From NCBI GenBank assembly GCA_012932295.1, contig JAAONU010000016.1, positions 18,939,530-19,003,529 of the forward strand: DNA of 64,000 nucleotides, in the 5' to 3' direction. Of this stretch, positions 13,190-24,999 are shown piece by piece; positions within the stretch are counted from its first letter, which is position 1, and each line of letters begins with the position of its first letter. The notes beneath the pieces are model-generated. The model was not told where the DNA came from, did no database searches, and saw only the letters and a program-made list of their open reading frames with translations. Position numbers and translations under genes: made by a program. This stretch comes from Cyclina sinensis (lineage: Eukaryota; Mollusca; Bivalvia; Venerida; Veneridae).

Positions 13190-16100
13190 AGCTAAAAAAT
13201 TTTTATATGGTAGAACAGTGTAACCTTCTCCAGCCCCAAAATAAGGCTGTGGGTTGGGTGGAAAGATCGTGGTTGGCAAGTTCCTATGCATTAAAACAAA
13301 GAAAAACAAGAAATTGGTAAAACCAAATAATGCTCCCCCGAAGTATTTTTTATATGGTTCTTTGGCACTGCACCTCTCCACAGTGAGATCTATTTACCTA
13401 TGAAGTTTCAACTTGAGATCTTTAATACCTTACGAGATAATTATGCCCCAGACAAGAATTAAGTATGAAAAAATACAAAGGGCAATAACTAAAAGATTAT
13501 GCAAAGACAGTTATGGCTCTTAGGCACTGCACCTCTGCACAGTGAGATCTATTCACCTATGAAGTTTCAAGTTGATATCTTTAATACCTTTGAAGTTATG
13601 CCCCGACAATAATTAAGTAAGAAAAATTACAACAGGCAACAATTTAAAAATTATGCAAAAGAGAGTTATGGTTCTTGGGCACTTCACCTCCCCACAATAA
13701 GATCTATTCACCTATGAAGTTTTAAGCTGACATCTTTAAATCCTTTCGAGTTATGCCCCAGACAAGACTTAAGTATGAAAACAAGAGGGCCATGATGGCC
13801 CTGGATCGCTCACCTGAGTACTTTGGCTATAGGTTTGCTGTTAAGCAGTATTTCATTTTTTAATTGAAAATGTGTAAGTGCCTACAAACCAAATATGTAA
13901 AATATCAGTCAATAAATAAAGGCTCTAATGACAGAAAGTAGAAATATCTATAATAAGCTATGGTGGGTGACCTTGACCGAGTGACCTCAAACCCTACCCA
14001 TGGGTAGAGGTCCATGCAAGGAACCTCTATACTAAATATCAAAGATATTGGTCTATAAATGAAGGCTCTATGAGGTACAGTAGATAAATCTACTTTTAGC
14101 CTCCGTGATCTTTAACCTTATCTAATAATTTGAAAAAGCTTAATTAAGCTTGCTTCGTGCCAAATTTCAAAATTCTAGGCCTTGTGGTTTCAAACAAGAA
14201 GGTTTTTGAAAGATTTTCTTTTATATTGTTATTTAAAACTTGTGCGGGTCCAACAGTGACCCCAGGGACATTTTTCTAACAAACTTGGTAGAGGTCCACT
14301 AGACAATGCTGCATACCAAATATCTTCACTCTAGTTCTTGTGGTTTCTAACAATAAGATTTTTCAAGTTTTTCCTAATATATAATTCTATGTAAAATATG
14401 TGACCCCTAGGGCGGGGCCTATTTTGACCAAGGGGCCACGATTTGAACAAACTTGATAGAGGTCCATAAGATAATGCTGCACACCAAATATCTTAACTCT
14501 AGGCCTTGTTGTTTATGACAAGATGATTTTTTCCTATATAACTCTCTGTAAAATATGTGACCCCTGGGGCGGGGCCATTTTTGATCTAGGGTCCATGACT
14601 TGAACAAACTTGGTAAAGGTCCTCTAGGCAATGCTTCATACAAAATATCTTAACTCTAAGCCTTATGGTTTCTTCTGTGAAGATTTTTAAAACCTTTTCC
14701 GATATAACTCAATGTAAACAAGTGACCCCAGGGCTGGGCCTATTTTGACCCAGTGGCTATGATTTGAACAAACTATGTAGAGGTCCACTAGACAATGCTA
14801 CACACTAAATATCTAAGCTCTATAACTTACGGTTTCTGACAAGAAGGTTTTTTAAGATTTTCCTATATAACTCTATGTAAAACAAGTGACCCCTGGGGCG
14901 GGGCCATTTTTGACCCAGAGGCCATGATTTGAATAAACTTGGTAGAGGTCCACTAGACAATGCTACACACCAAATATCTAAGCTCTATAACTTACGGTTT
15001 CTGACAAGAAGTTTTTTTTAAAGATTTTCCTATATAACTCTATGTAAAACAAGTGACCTCTGGGGCGGGGCCATTTTTGACCCAGAGGTTATGATTTGAA
15101 CAAACTTGGTAGATGTCCATAAGAAAATGCTACACACTAAATATCTAAGCTCTATAACTTACGGTTTCTAACAAGAAGATTTTTTAAGATTTTCCTATAT
15201 AACTCTATGTAAAACATGTGACCCCTGGGGCGGGGCCATTTTTGACCCAGAGGCCAGGATTTGAACAAACTTGGTAGAGGTCCACTAGACAATGCTACAT
15301 ACTAAATATCTTAACTCTAGGCTTTCTTGTTTCTGACAAGAAGATTTTCAAGTTTTCCCTATATAACTCTTTGTAAAATCAACTGACCCCTGGGGTGGGG
15401 TCAGTTTTGACCCCAGGGACATAATTTGAACAAACTTGGTAGAGGTCCACTAGATGATGCTTCATACTAAATATCAAAGCTCCAGGCCTTGTGGTTTCGG
15501 AGAAGATTTTTAAAGATCCAACTTATAAAATCTATTTTTAGCTCCTGTGAACCAGAAATGCAATGGACCAGAACCATTTGAACAATCTTGTTAGAGGTTC
15601 ATGCAAGGAACATCCCAGGCAAGTTTCATTTAATTTGCCCCATTGGTTTCAGAGGAGATGTCGTTTGAATGAAAAGTTGACGACGGACGGACGGACGGAC
15701 GGACGGATGACCGACGGACTAAGACCGATCAGAAAAGCTCACTCTGTCACTACGTGACAGGTGAGCTAATTATAAAAAGCAATAACTAAAAACTATGCAA
15801 AGGAAAGTTAAGGGCACTGCACTTTTCCACAGTGAGGTCTATTCACCTATGAAGTGTCAAGTTAATACGTTCAATACCTTCCAAGTTATGCCCCAGACAA
15901 GAATTAAGTAAGAAAAATTACAAAGGGTAATAACTCAAAAATTGTGAGAAATAGAGTTATGGTTCTTTTAAGCACTGCACCTTCCCACAATGAGATCTAT
16001 TCACCTATGAAGTTTCAAGTTGAGATCTTCAATATCTTTCGAGTTATGCCCCAGACAAGACTTTAGTATGAAAAATTAAAAAGGGTAGTAACTCAAAAAT

Positions 16101-16500
16101 TATGCAAAACCAGTTATAATGGTTCTTGGGTACAGCACCTCTCCACAGTGAGATCTATTCACCTTATAAGTTTCAAGTTGAGATCTTTAATACCTTTCAA
16201 GTTATTTCCTGGAAAATAATTATGAAAAATTACAAAGGGCAATAACTCAAAAACTGTGAAAAATAGAGTTATGGTTCTTGGGCACTGCACTTCCCCACAA
16301 TGCGAAGTATTCACCTATGAATTTTCAAGTTGATATCTCCAGCACTTTTAGCAAAAGCAAGCAAAATGGGAAGCCACCGACAATGCCGCCACTGCTGACG
16401 CGGACACCCCAAGTTACACCTTTATGTCCCCTGACTATTTAGGCAACACAAAAACTATATTTGTAAGGACAGTTGATTTATTGCAAAATTTACCAACTAC
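13190..16500 (+). mobile_element. Host cassette element with 155-bp cores, split by a younger insertion
   Basis: The core phrase 'cacagtgagatctattcacctatgaag' occurs at 13381, 13540, 13695 and again at 15830, 15988, 16146 and 16298, with spacings of 152-159 bp. The gap between 13695 and 15830 is 2135 bp; subtracting the 1990-bp inserted element (13780-15769) leaves about 145 bp, one core period. The two halves are therefore one array. The right end lies near 16370-16450, with no clear hairpin recognised. No coding capacity. Confidence 0.75.
13780..15769 (+). mobile_element. Complete pearl/HINE-like cassette element with eight tandem cores
   Basis: Left end AACAAG followed by the palindrome AGGGCCATGATGGCCCT (13786-13802) and GCTCACCTGAG. 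Right end: ACGG microsatellite (about 15681-15708), hairpin CTGTCAC-tac-GTGACAG (15744-15760), then GTGAGCTAA. GCTCACCTG and CAGGTGAGC form subterminal inverted repeats. Eight cores start at 14257, 14401, 14558, 14723, 14887, 15053, 15219 and 15384 (mostly 157-166 bp apart). Known family architecture: pearl elements of oysters and Helentron-associated interspersed elements have tandem cores, a microsatellite and a hairpin end. It encodes no protein and would need an autonomous Rep-helicase partner, which is not in the window. It sits inside an older repeat. I could not see a target duplication. Confidence 0.85.
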
Positions 16501-17151
16501 TTGTTTAATATGTGAATGTTTGCAAGATTTTTATAATCGCAACAAGAGGTGTCAAGTGCTTGGCTGGCAGGTGTAACAAGTAGACCTGTACTCCATATAA
16601 TCAGTGTTGTTCTCTGAAATCCAGCTGATAAGCCTTTGATTTATCTATCAATCAGGATTGCTATATTGAGTTTTATAAAGGGAGATAATTAAAAAACTAA
16701 CTGTGTAAAGTGATGGTTTTTTAACATTGCACTTCTCTCACTAGTCCTTATAACTGTTTGAAGATAATTAAAATGAGACATCATTGATACTTTAGAAGTA
16801 ATACTACAGGCAAGCATTATTTAACTTTAATAATTGTCATTAAGGGAGATAATTAAAAAAATAAGCAATGTAGAGCACTGCATTTCCTCTTATTATTCTC
16901 TTTCACTGTGTGAAGTCTGAATAAAATTCATTAAATTTTTTAAGTTATTCTCAGGACTGCCATAATTAAGTACCATATAGGGAGATAATTCACAAAATAA
17001 TTAATATAGGGTTATGGTCCTTCAACACTACACTTCCTCTCACTAGTCTCTGTAACAGTGTCGAGTTTAAATGAGTTATCTTCGATAGTTTAGAAGCTGT
17101 ACTCCAGACAATCATTATTAAACTTTTTTAGTATCATTAATGGCGATTTTT

Positions 17152-18141
17152 AACAAGAGGGCCATGATGGCCCTTTATCACTAACCTGAGTATGACTGCT
17201 TTTAACAAAGTTGTTATGGACCTGGTTAATTGACCCCCAGATGACCCAAATTCAAACTTGACCTAGAAATTATAGAAACAACCTTTCTGACAAACTTACA
17301 GGTTATTTGGACTGAAAATGTTACCTCAGAAGTGTTAAAAAGGTTTTTCCATAATTGGGCTCTGTGACCTAGTTTTTGAACCTACATGACACATATTCGA
17401 ACTTGAGCTAGAAATTATCGAAACAACCTTTCTGACAAATGTCCAGGATATTTGGAATGAAATTGTTACCTCAAGAGTGTTAAGAAGGTTTATCCAAATT
17501 TGGGCTCTTTGACCTAGTTTTTGAACCTAGATGACCCATATTCGAATCTGAGCTAGAAATCATCAAAACAACCTTTCTGACAAATTTCCAGGATATTTGG
17601 ACTGAGAAACTAGCCTCTAGTGTTAACAAGGTTTTTCCATATTTGGGCACTGTGACCTAGTTTTTGATCCCAGATGACCCATACTTATACTTGAGCTAGT
17701 AACCAATGAAATACACAACCTTTCTGACAAATTTCCAGGACTGAAAATGTAACCTCTAGAGTATTAACAAGGTTTTTCCGTATTTGGGCTCTGTGACCTA
17801 GTTTTTGACCCCAGATGACCCATATTCAAACTTGAACTAGAAATCATAGAAACAACCTTTCTGACAAATTTCCAGGACGTCTGGACTGAAAATGTATCCT
17901 CTAGAGTGTTAACAAGGTTTTTCTTTTTTTTGGGGCCTTGTGACCTCGTTTTTCATCTTACTGTAGATAACCCATGTTCGAAATTGTCTGAGTAATTACT
18001 GGACAAACATCCTGACTAAATTTCATGACAACTGAGGCAAAATGTGACCACTAGAGTGTTAACAAACTAAGTGTTGACGTCCGACGGACATTGATCGATC
18101 CTATAACAGCTCACCATGAGCCTATGGCTCAGGTGAGCTAA
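17152..18141 (+). mobile_element. Inserted pearl/HINE-like cassette, 142-bp core subtype
   Basis: Same left end as 13780-15769 (AACAAGAGGGCCATGATGGCCC) and the same right end (hairpin TGAGCC-tat-GGCTCA at 18117-18131, then GGTGAGCTAA). Its cores differ: 'gacctagtttttgaacc' occurs at about 17366, 17511, 17653 and 17795 and, degraded, near 17942, spaced 142-147 bp. The flanking sequence on both sides belongs to the 16541-20320 element, so this insertion is younger. Confidence 0.82.
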
Positions 18142-18303
18142 AATAAGGATGGTAGACATATGATTATTGAACAGTGCAGTTTCACTCACTAGTATCTACG
18201 ACTGTGTGAAGTTTTACTCAGATTCCTTCAATACTTTTCAAATTTTATATCCGGACAAGCATTATTAAGTATTATAAATGGAGGTTATTCAAAAACTAAG
18301 TAA

Positions 18304-19985
18304 ACTAGAGCTATCGCTGATGCGATTAATACCCACACTGATGTCCTTGATGGAGAAAGGAATTACTTTTGTGGCAAAAGGAAACATGTAAAAAGAAATT
18401 ATCTCTAGTGAAAAGAAAGACAGCATTGTACAGATAATTGTATCAAGTAAGATTTTAATTCGTCAAAACAAGTTTGAAACTGGCAAAATGAAAAGAAACC
18501 AAAACTATGTAAACATTTAGTGGTCTGTGCCAAATTTGAAAATAAACCTGTATTTAATGATGATACATTTGAGTACAAAATATAATTACAATCCATTGAC
18601 TCCTTAAAGAGTTATCATCTGGAAACCATCTCTTAGTTAAATAACAGATGAAAATAACTATGTGAAAATCCAAATTCAAACTCGACCTGTACTTTATGTT
18701 GTTTCATCTTTGTACCAAAAATAATTTCAATCCAGTAAAATGGGGCAGTGGGGGAGAGTTCCATACAGGGAGTGGGGGAAGCACCTACTCATCCCATGTA
18801 AATCAGTAATTTAGTTCTTGGCTAGGGGGTGGGTGTGGGTCACTCGTGAGAAAAAAAGAAATTTGGGGGTGGGGGAGTGTCTGATGCCGGGTGGTCACGT
18901 ACCTACATACCTACATATTTAAAAAAAAATAATGCAAAAAAATTTTTGGGTGCTGGAGGGTGGGGGGGGGGTAAGAGGGGGTCCCCATGTGGGTGTGTGT
19001 GGAGGTTTGTCAAATACTTATGTATTAAAAAAAAATAATGGAAAACAATTTGGTGTTGGGGGTGTTATGCCAGGGGAGGGTGGGTCCCCATGCAGAAGGA
19101 GGGTGGGGGAGTAAGTACTGACCCATCCCATGTTAGTTTAAAGTTCATTTCAAAGCTTATATTGGAGAAAAAAAATTGGTGGGGGGGGTAACATGGGAGG
19201 GGGCCTTGGAAGTACTTACCCATCCCATGTAAGTTAATAGTTTATTTCTAGGCTTAAGAAGTTTTTTCCTATATATAAGCAAAACAAGTGACCCCTGGGG
19301 TGGGGCTAATTTTGACTCCAGGGACATGGGTACCAACAATCTTTGTAGGGGTCTTGCTAGTCATCCAGTATTTCAAGTTTGATTGAAATATCTTCAACAC
19401 TTTTTGAGAAATGGACATTAACAAAAAGATTAACCAAGAACTTTTAAGTTGAAAAAGGGGTATAACTTTGCAAAAATAAATTTGAGGGTTATATGCCCTT
19501 GAGAAATGGTGTAGCATTTTGAAAGTGAACATGTGTTACAATCCAATGACTCCTTAAAGAGTTATCAGTTGGAAACCATGTTTTTTTTGCAAAACTGAAG
19601 TTGAAAAGGGGCAATTACTCTGTAAAAATTTAGTGGTCTGAACCCAAATTCGAACTTGACCTATATTTTATGATGTTACACATGTGTACTAAAAATTATT
19701 ACAATCCAATGGCTCCTTGAAGAGTTATCATCTGAAAACCATTTTTTTTGCAAAACTGAAGATGAAAAAGGTCCATAACTCTGTAAAAATTTAGTGATCT
19801 GAATCCAAATTTAAACCTGACCTGTATTTTTTGATGTTACACCAGTCCTGTGTAATAAAAATTATTGCAATTCATTGACTCCTTCAATAGTTATCATTTG
19901 GAAACCAAATGGACTAACCGACCGACCGACAAGCTCATGCATGCACTCCTATATACCCCTCTAAATTTCGTTTGTGGGGGTATAA
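18304..19985 (+). mobile_element. Composite inserted cassette with a G-rich module in the middle
   Basis: Left end 'actagagctatcgctgatgcgat' (18304; a relative lies at 25258). Cores with 'aaaatttagtggtctgaacccaaatt' are at about 18515, 19627 and 19788, and the right part carries an ACCG microsatellite (19916-19931). Between about 18730 and 19540 a different module with runs of GGGG and AAAA interrupts the cores; the same module recurs at 26735-26910 and 28083-28775. The ORFs at 18932-19114, 19157-19339 and 19269-19532 are internal to repeats. Confidence 0.55.
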
Positions 19986-20319
19986 CTAGAATTATAGTTC
20001 TTTGACACTGCACTTCCTCTGACTAGTCTCTATAACTGTGTGAAGTTTCAATGAGTTATCATGGACAGTTTAGGAGTTATATTCCAGACAAGCATTATTA
20101 GCTTAAGGGAGATAATTAAAAAATTATGCAACATGGAATTAAGGATCTTAGACATTGCAGTTTCTCTTACTAGTCTCTATAAATATATTTAGTTTCAATC
20201 AATTTCCTTCAATACTTTCCAAGGTATTCTCCACACAAGAGTGTGACGGGCTGATGGAAGGACCGATGGATGGATGGACGGATGGACAGACGTTCCTACA
20301 AATAGGTATTTAAGTGGCT

Positions 20320-21400
20320 ACACTATTGTTCTCCCCATTGTTTCTTTAGCCACAGAAAATATTTATAGCCACATAAAAGCCTACAGAATGAATAGCATCA
20401 AAGATGATTTACTGTAACCTATTGTTGTCAAAAGGGGGAGGGGAAATGTGGGGGTACCTACCCATTCAATAATTAGTTAGTTCTAGGCTTTCCCACAAGA
20501 AGGTTTTTCCCATATTATAAGTCCATGCAAAACCAAGTGACGCCATGGGTGGGGCTTATTTTGAACCCTGAGGGAAATTAATATGAACAATCATTGGTAC
20601 CTGAGGTCCACTGGAAGATATCTCACATCAAATAACAAAGCTCTATATCAAGAAGTTTCAGAGAAGATTTTTTTTTAAAGTTTTTCTTATATAATTACAA
20701 TAAACTCCACTAATGTAATGATATTCAGGGGACCGCCAAATTTATATTGTGATATCTCAATATCGCTACATCTGAGAGGCAACAAAACCAGAAGTAGGAA
20801 ATGGACAAAGTGCACTTACATAATAAAAGCAAAAAATATAATATAGAATAAGTTCTGAATCAGATTTTTTATGCAACTATATACATATTTAAGTATTACA
20901 CAAAATGTACAGCTAGTTTTGATATGGTTGACTCATACGGTTTAAGAGTAGCATTCCGATCTTTTAGAATTAAAATTTATTAATTTTGTTTTATTCCATA
21001 GTCAGCAGCAATGTCTGTCTTTTTCCTTAGTCCTTTATCAACTCCACATAACAATTTATATTTAGGTTCTAGATCTAAAAGTTTTCATTTTCATCTTGGA
21101 GTCTCCATGATTATACATACAGAAAATATAACTGCAACAAATACATGTACAAGTACGGAGAAATAGTTACTCAAATCATTTATCATCAAGTAGCATGTTT
21201 ACACTTGATTGTTTGTCTGATAATCTGAGATATTACTTTAAATCATTTGAGCAATGAACATTAACACCTTTCATGCCACTAAATATTTCACTTTAAGGGA
21301 AAATTTTGCACTAGGGAGCAAAAAAATGCTTTGTTACATCCGAAATATCGCAACATCCAATATCGTTACATGCAGAGTATAAGCATATGTAGAAACAAGA
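20320..21400. other. Repeat fragments, no gene
   Basis: 20440-20690 is a fragment of the module with 'gacgccatgggtggggcttattttg', related to 19270-19340. Sequences near 20715-20790 and 21335-21375 share 'atatcgctacatc' / 'atatcgttacatg' words and may be the ends of one further dispersed element. No exon can be supported. Confidence 0.4.
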
Positions 21401-21780
21401 GCTGTCACTGGAAATTGACATATGCCCCTGAAATGTAGCTTTGAAATGAAATGCCTGTGGAAAAAAGATCAGACAAAAAATAGAGCATGAGCTGAAGGTA
21501 AATGGCAAAGTAATGTTTTTGTGCTTCAGATTCTTATATGAAGGTTGAAGACATAATTATAGAAATAGAAAGCTGTGAGTTTGGCCTTGAATACAAACAA
21601 TATTGTTTTTTTCTCAACCACTACTGATGTTTTATATATAATAAAATCCCCAAAGCGGTTTTAGGGATGTAGCTTGGAAAAGATTTTAATATAGAAGTTA
21701 TTGTAAAAAATGACTAAGGGCCCATAACTACGGAATCCTGTTGAGGCCAATTAAAATGTCACCGTCACACTTAGAGGTAA
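21400..21780 (+). mobile_element. Short cassette-type left end (AACAAGAGCTGTC family)
   Basis: 'aaacaagagctgtcactggaaattgac' marks the left end of another dispersed family; relatives start at 25534 and 63593 and, on the minus strand, at 54235. The right boundary cannot be defined. No coding capacity. Confidence 0.4.
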
Positions 21781-21784
21781 ACAC

Positions 21785-22230
21785 TCGACAATGCGCCATT
21801 GCGAAAATGCGATGCGACACTCCACAATGCATGCGAAGCACGAAAATATCAAACGAAATATCGCAATTTAATTCTGTATTGTGGCGCTGTTAAAGTGCGA
21901 AATATTGAATTGTCGCTTCGCATTGTTGTGCGTTGTATCGCATTGTCGAGGTGTCGCGTTGTCGCGTTGTCATCCATCGCGTTCTGCATTTGTGTAGGCC
22001 TCGACACACGACAATGCGATACGACGCTCCACAATGCGAAGCAACGCGTGACAACACGACGCGACATTTTCACAATGTTGTATTGCATTGTTGCGCGTCG
22101 TGTGTGATCCTTTACACACACTAAAATGCCAAACGACCCTAGACAACACGATGTGACGCTTGAAAATGCGAAGTGACACTAGACAATGCGACGCGACATT
22201 TATTGGAATATTGTATGGCATTGTCATGCG
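21785..22230. repeat. CpG-rich cluster of ACAATGCGA words in both orientations
   Basis: Many copies of 'acaatgcga(t/a)' and its complement 'tcgcattgt' pack into about 450 bp. Segment 21913-21960 is largely the inverse of 22002-22048 (for example 'gcgttgtatcgcattgtcg' against 'cgacaatgcgatacgacgc'), giving a large imperfect hairpin. CpG is far denser than in flanking DNA. Overlapping ORFs on both strands here (21799-22452) are word repeats in different frames, so I do not call a gene. Confidence 0.8.
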
Positions 22231-23090
22231 TCTACTGGAAATGGGCAAATTGTATATTCCGGCCATCAAATTAATTAAGAACAAATTCCACAAGGAAAAT
22301 GTGGCAATCACAGCCATGCTCTTAAAATGCAATGTGGCTATAGGGAGGGCTGGATAATAAACAGGCAAGTGAAATTTTGTCATTGCATCATCAGACTGCA
22401 TATAGATATTGCAACATTTTAATCTGTCACCGGTAGATTTAAGTTTTTGCAAGATGCTGACGACACTGAAAGTGACAATTCAGTGATCACAATAGCTTGA
22501 CATTTTTCTTCAAAAATGAACTAAAAATGCATTTTTCAATTACATCTACAAACATTTTAGCATGGCTTGCATACTTTCCACTGTACTTCAATTCTGCAGC
22601 AATATAGCCATTCCATACATTCAAACAAACCTTATGTTTTATCATGATATGCTTATTTTTTTTAAAACCTTTTCTGTGTCTTTGAAGTTACTGAAGTTAA
22701 AAGATTTAATCACTTTTCTTTAATATTAACATTTTGTCTTAAACAATTCAAATGAATTTCTGCAAAATGAGTAATTAAACTTGGCTACTAAAAATCTCTT
22801 AAATGTTGGCCTGAAGAGCTTTTGAGTTAAATGATGCTGAAAAAAATATTTCAAAATAAGAGACAGATCTGGCATAAATTATTTCAGGACTAAAACCAAA
22901 TACTAGCCCATTAACCAGTTGTTGATGACCTGATCACTCCGCCTATGAGGTCAGGTGATCACAAAAGCCTACACCTTAGACAAACAAAGCATTTTAACAA
23001 AGTTCAGTGGAGCTCACTTAATTTATAACAAACACAGTGAAAATGAAAAAAACAGTTATAAGAAATAACATAATTCCCCAACCTTCACCC
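22230..23090. other. Intergenic region with two hairpin-bearing repeat ends
   Basis: No exon seen. 22445-22540 resembles the right end of the 28735-28775 element ('gacactgaaagtgacaattcagtgatcacaatagct'). 22922-22970 holds 'tgacct..aggtca' pairing around 'ccgcctatg', again of cassette right-end style, followed by 'ggtgatcacaaaag'. Confidence 0.4.
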
Positions 23091-23099
23091 TTCTTTATT

Positions 23100-23850
23100 T
23101 ATATGTCCAGTCACATGGTTAGAACAAATTTAGTGGACACTAAAATTGTCTGACCTTCAAATGTGACCTTGACCTGACACAAGGGCAACATAGGTTCAGC
23201 ACATTGCCTGGTTGAGTAGAAAATTAGAGCCAAGTAAGAAAAATTCCTTCAAGGGGTGAACAATTTACAGAGCAAACAACACAAATTGTCTTCTTTTTTT
23301 TTTTTAATTGTCAGATATTTGACCTTCCACTGTGACCTTGACCTTGAGCTGACACAAGGGGCAATATGGTTTATGCACAATGGCATGTTGAGATGAACAT
23401 CTGAGAAAAGTTAGAAGAAAGTCTTTGTCTTTTTATTTCATTGTTAAAAATTTTACCTTAGTGACCTTGACCTTGAGCTGGTACAAGGTCAACATGGGTT
23501 CTGCACATCTTTATCATGATGTGAACATATGAACCAAGTTTGAAGAAAATTCTTCAAAGAGTATAGGATTTACAGAGCAAACACAAAAATTAACTGACCT
23601 TCCAGTGTGACCTTGACCTTGACCTGACACAAGGGCAACTTGGGTTCTGCACATTCCCATGTTGAGGTTAACATCAAAGCCAGGTTTGAAGAAAATCCTT
23701 CCTTTAGTATATGATTTATTGAGCGGACAAGGTAGAGACAGACAGACCGACCGACCAACTAATCACTTGACCGACCGACAGATTCTACAAAGCAATTCCA
23801 GTATAACCCCCCCACACACACACCTTCATTTTGTATTGGGGATATAAAAA
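23100..23850 (+). mobile_element. Cassette-type repeat with 'gtgaccttgaccttgacctgacacaagg' cores
   Basis: The core phrase recurs at about 23164, 23332, 23461 and 23606, each followed by 'gggttctgcacat' and 'gaagaaa.tccttc'. The right side has an ACAGACCGACCGACC microsatellite (23735-23760) and a C/CA-rich end. Same general design as the other cassettes, different core. Small ORFs at 23570-23847 are internal to the repeat. Confidence 0.65.
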
Positions 23851-24112
23851 AATGCTATTTTTTGCTTCATCAGGGGGAATAACTGTTCCAATCTCTAATA
23901 AATTTGTGTCAAAATACCCAGGTGCTGACAAATATTTTTAGAAAGTTTCATGGCTCTAGCACTGTAAAACATTTGGAGTTACACGCAACACAAGTCTAAA
24001 AATGCTATTTTTTGCTTAATCAGAAAGCATTGCTCTGCCAATCTCCAATTAATTTGCGTCAAAATACCCAGGTGCATAAGTCCACGTGCTGACAACTTTT
24101 AAAAAAATAGAA

Positions 24113-24860
24113 CTGTGTCCATAGGACACGGATTTCCCTACTATGCATAAGTGCTCATAAACAAGAGCATGTATATCCTGTATGTATGATTTTTTCTGTA
24201 CATATACCTAAAATGATCTACAGGTAACCTTATGTACATGTTAAATTAAATTATCAATGTAAAATTTAATAATGTTCAATTATATGTTCAATTATTTATA
24301 TGGTATATAGTGAAAAAATCAACAAAGGGTCATAATTCTGTTAAATATGGTCACAGCAAAAATTCCTTCCTTTACTACCATCTACACATTAAAACTGTTC
24401 ATCCCTGGAAGTTTAAGCAAAATCTGCCATCCGGTTTAAGAGGAGTTGCGTTCACAAAATTTCAATATGGTATATAGTGAAAAAATCAACAAAGGGCCAT
24501 AATTCTTTTAAATTTGGTTGCAGCAAAAATTCCTTCCTTTACTTCCATCTACACATTAAGGTTGTTCATCCCTGGAAGTTTAAGCAAAATCTGCCATCCA
24601 GTTTAAGAGGAGTTGCGTTCACAAAATTTCTATATGGTATATAGTGAAAAAATCAACAAAGGGCCATAATTCTGTTAAATTTGGTCGCAGCGAAAATTCC
24701 TTCCTTTACTACCATCTACACATTAAGGTTGTTCATCCCTGGAAGTTTAAGCAAAATCTGCCATCCGGTTTAAGAGGAGTTGCGTTCACAAGATTTCGGG
24801 ACGTACGGACAGACGTACGGACGGACGGACAAGTGCAAGGCTATATGCACCCCATAAAAA
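24113..24860 (+). mobile_element. Cassette with three 171-bp cores
   Basis: Left end carries the palindrome TGTCC-ata-GGACA (24116-24128) and is repeated at 63413-63500. Three nearly identical cores start with 'gtgaaaaaatcaacaaaggg' at about 24310, 24478 and 24644. They end in ACGGACGG repeats (about 24800-24830). The 24644-25003 ORF (119 codons) is simply an open frame through the third core and the microsatellite. Confidence 0.75.
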
Positions 24861-24961
24861 GTTTCATGGCTCTAGCAGTTATATGTTTTGAGTTACATGT
24901 GACACAAGTTATAAGCGGGACAGCGAGACAGTGGATGGAAGGACAAGGGCACATCTCCATA

Positions 24962-24976
24962 CCCCCCCCCCCCCCC
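24962..24976 (+). repeat. Poly-C tract (15 C)
   Basis: A homopolymer run next to the 'catctccata' end of a repeat fragment. No function can be read from it. Confidence 0.8.
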
Positions 24977-24999
24977 ACCAAAGTGGTGTGGCATAATAA

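Larger units (their letters stand above)
16541..20320 (+). mobile_element. Second host cassette (about 150-bp cores), interrupted twice
   Basis: Begins with an AACAAGAGGTGTC left end (16541). The core phrase 'cttcctctcactagtctctataactgtgtgaag' and its variants are at about 16733, 16882, 17038, 18183, 20018 and 20162. Cores are contiguous on each side of two foreign blocks: 17152-18141 and about 18304-19985. A GATGGATGGACGG microsatellite (20265-20292) marks the right side. No genes. Confidence 0.65.

Noticed and set aside
15744..15760. Transcription terminator hairpin
   Set aside because: The hairpin sits at a fixed position in every cassette copy and follows no gene; it is an element end.
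21799..22452. ORFs of 63-160 codons on both strands in the CpG-rich cluster
   Set aside because: Overlapping frames of the same inverted words, with no domain, start context or splice signals.
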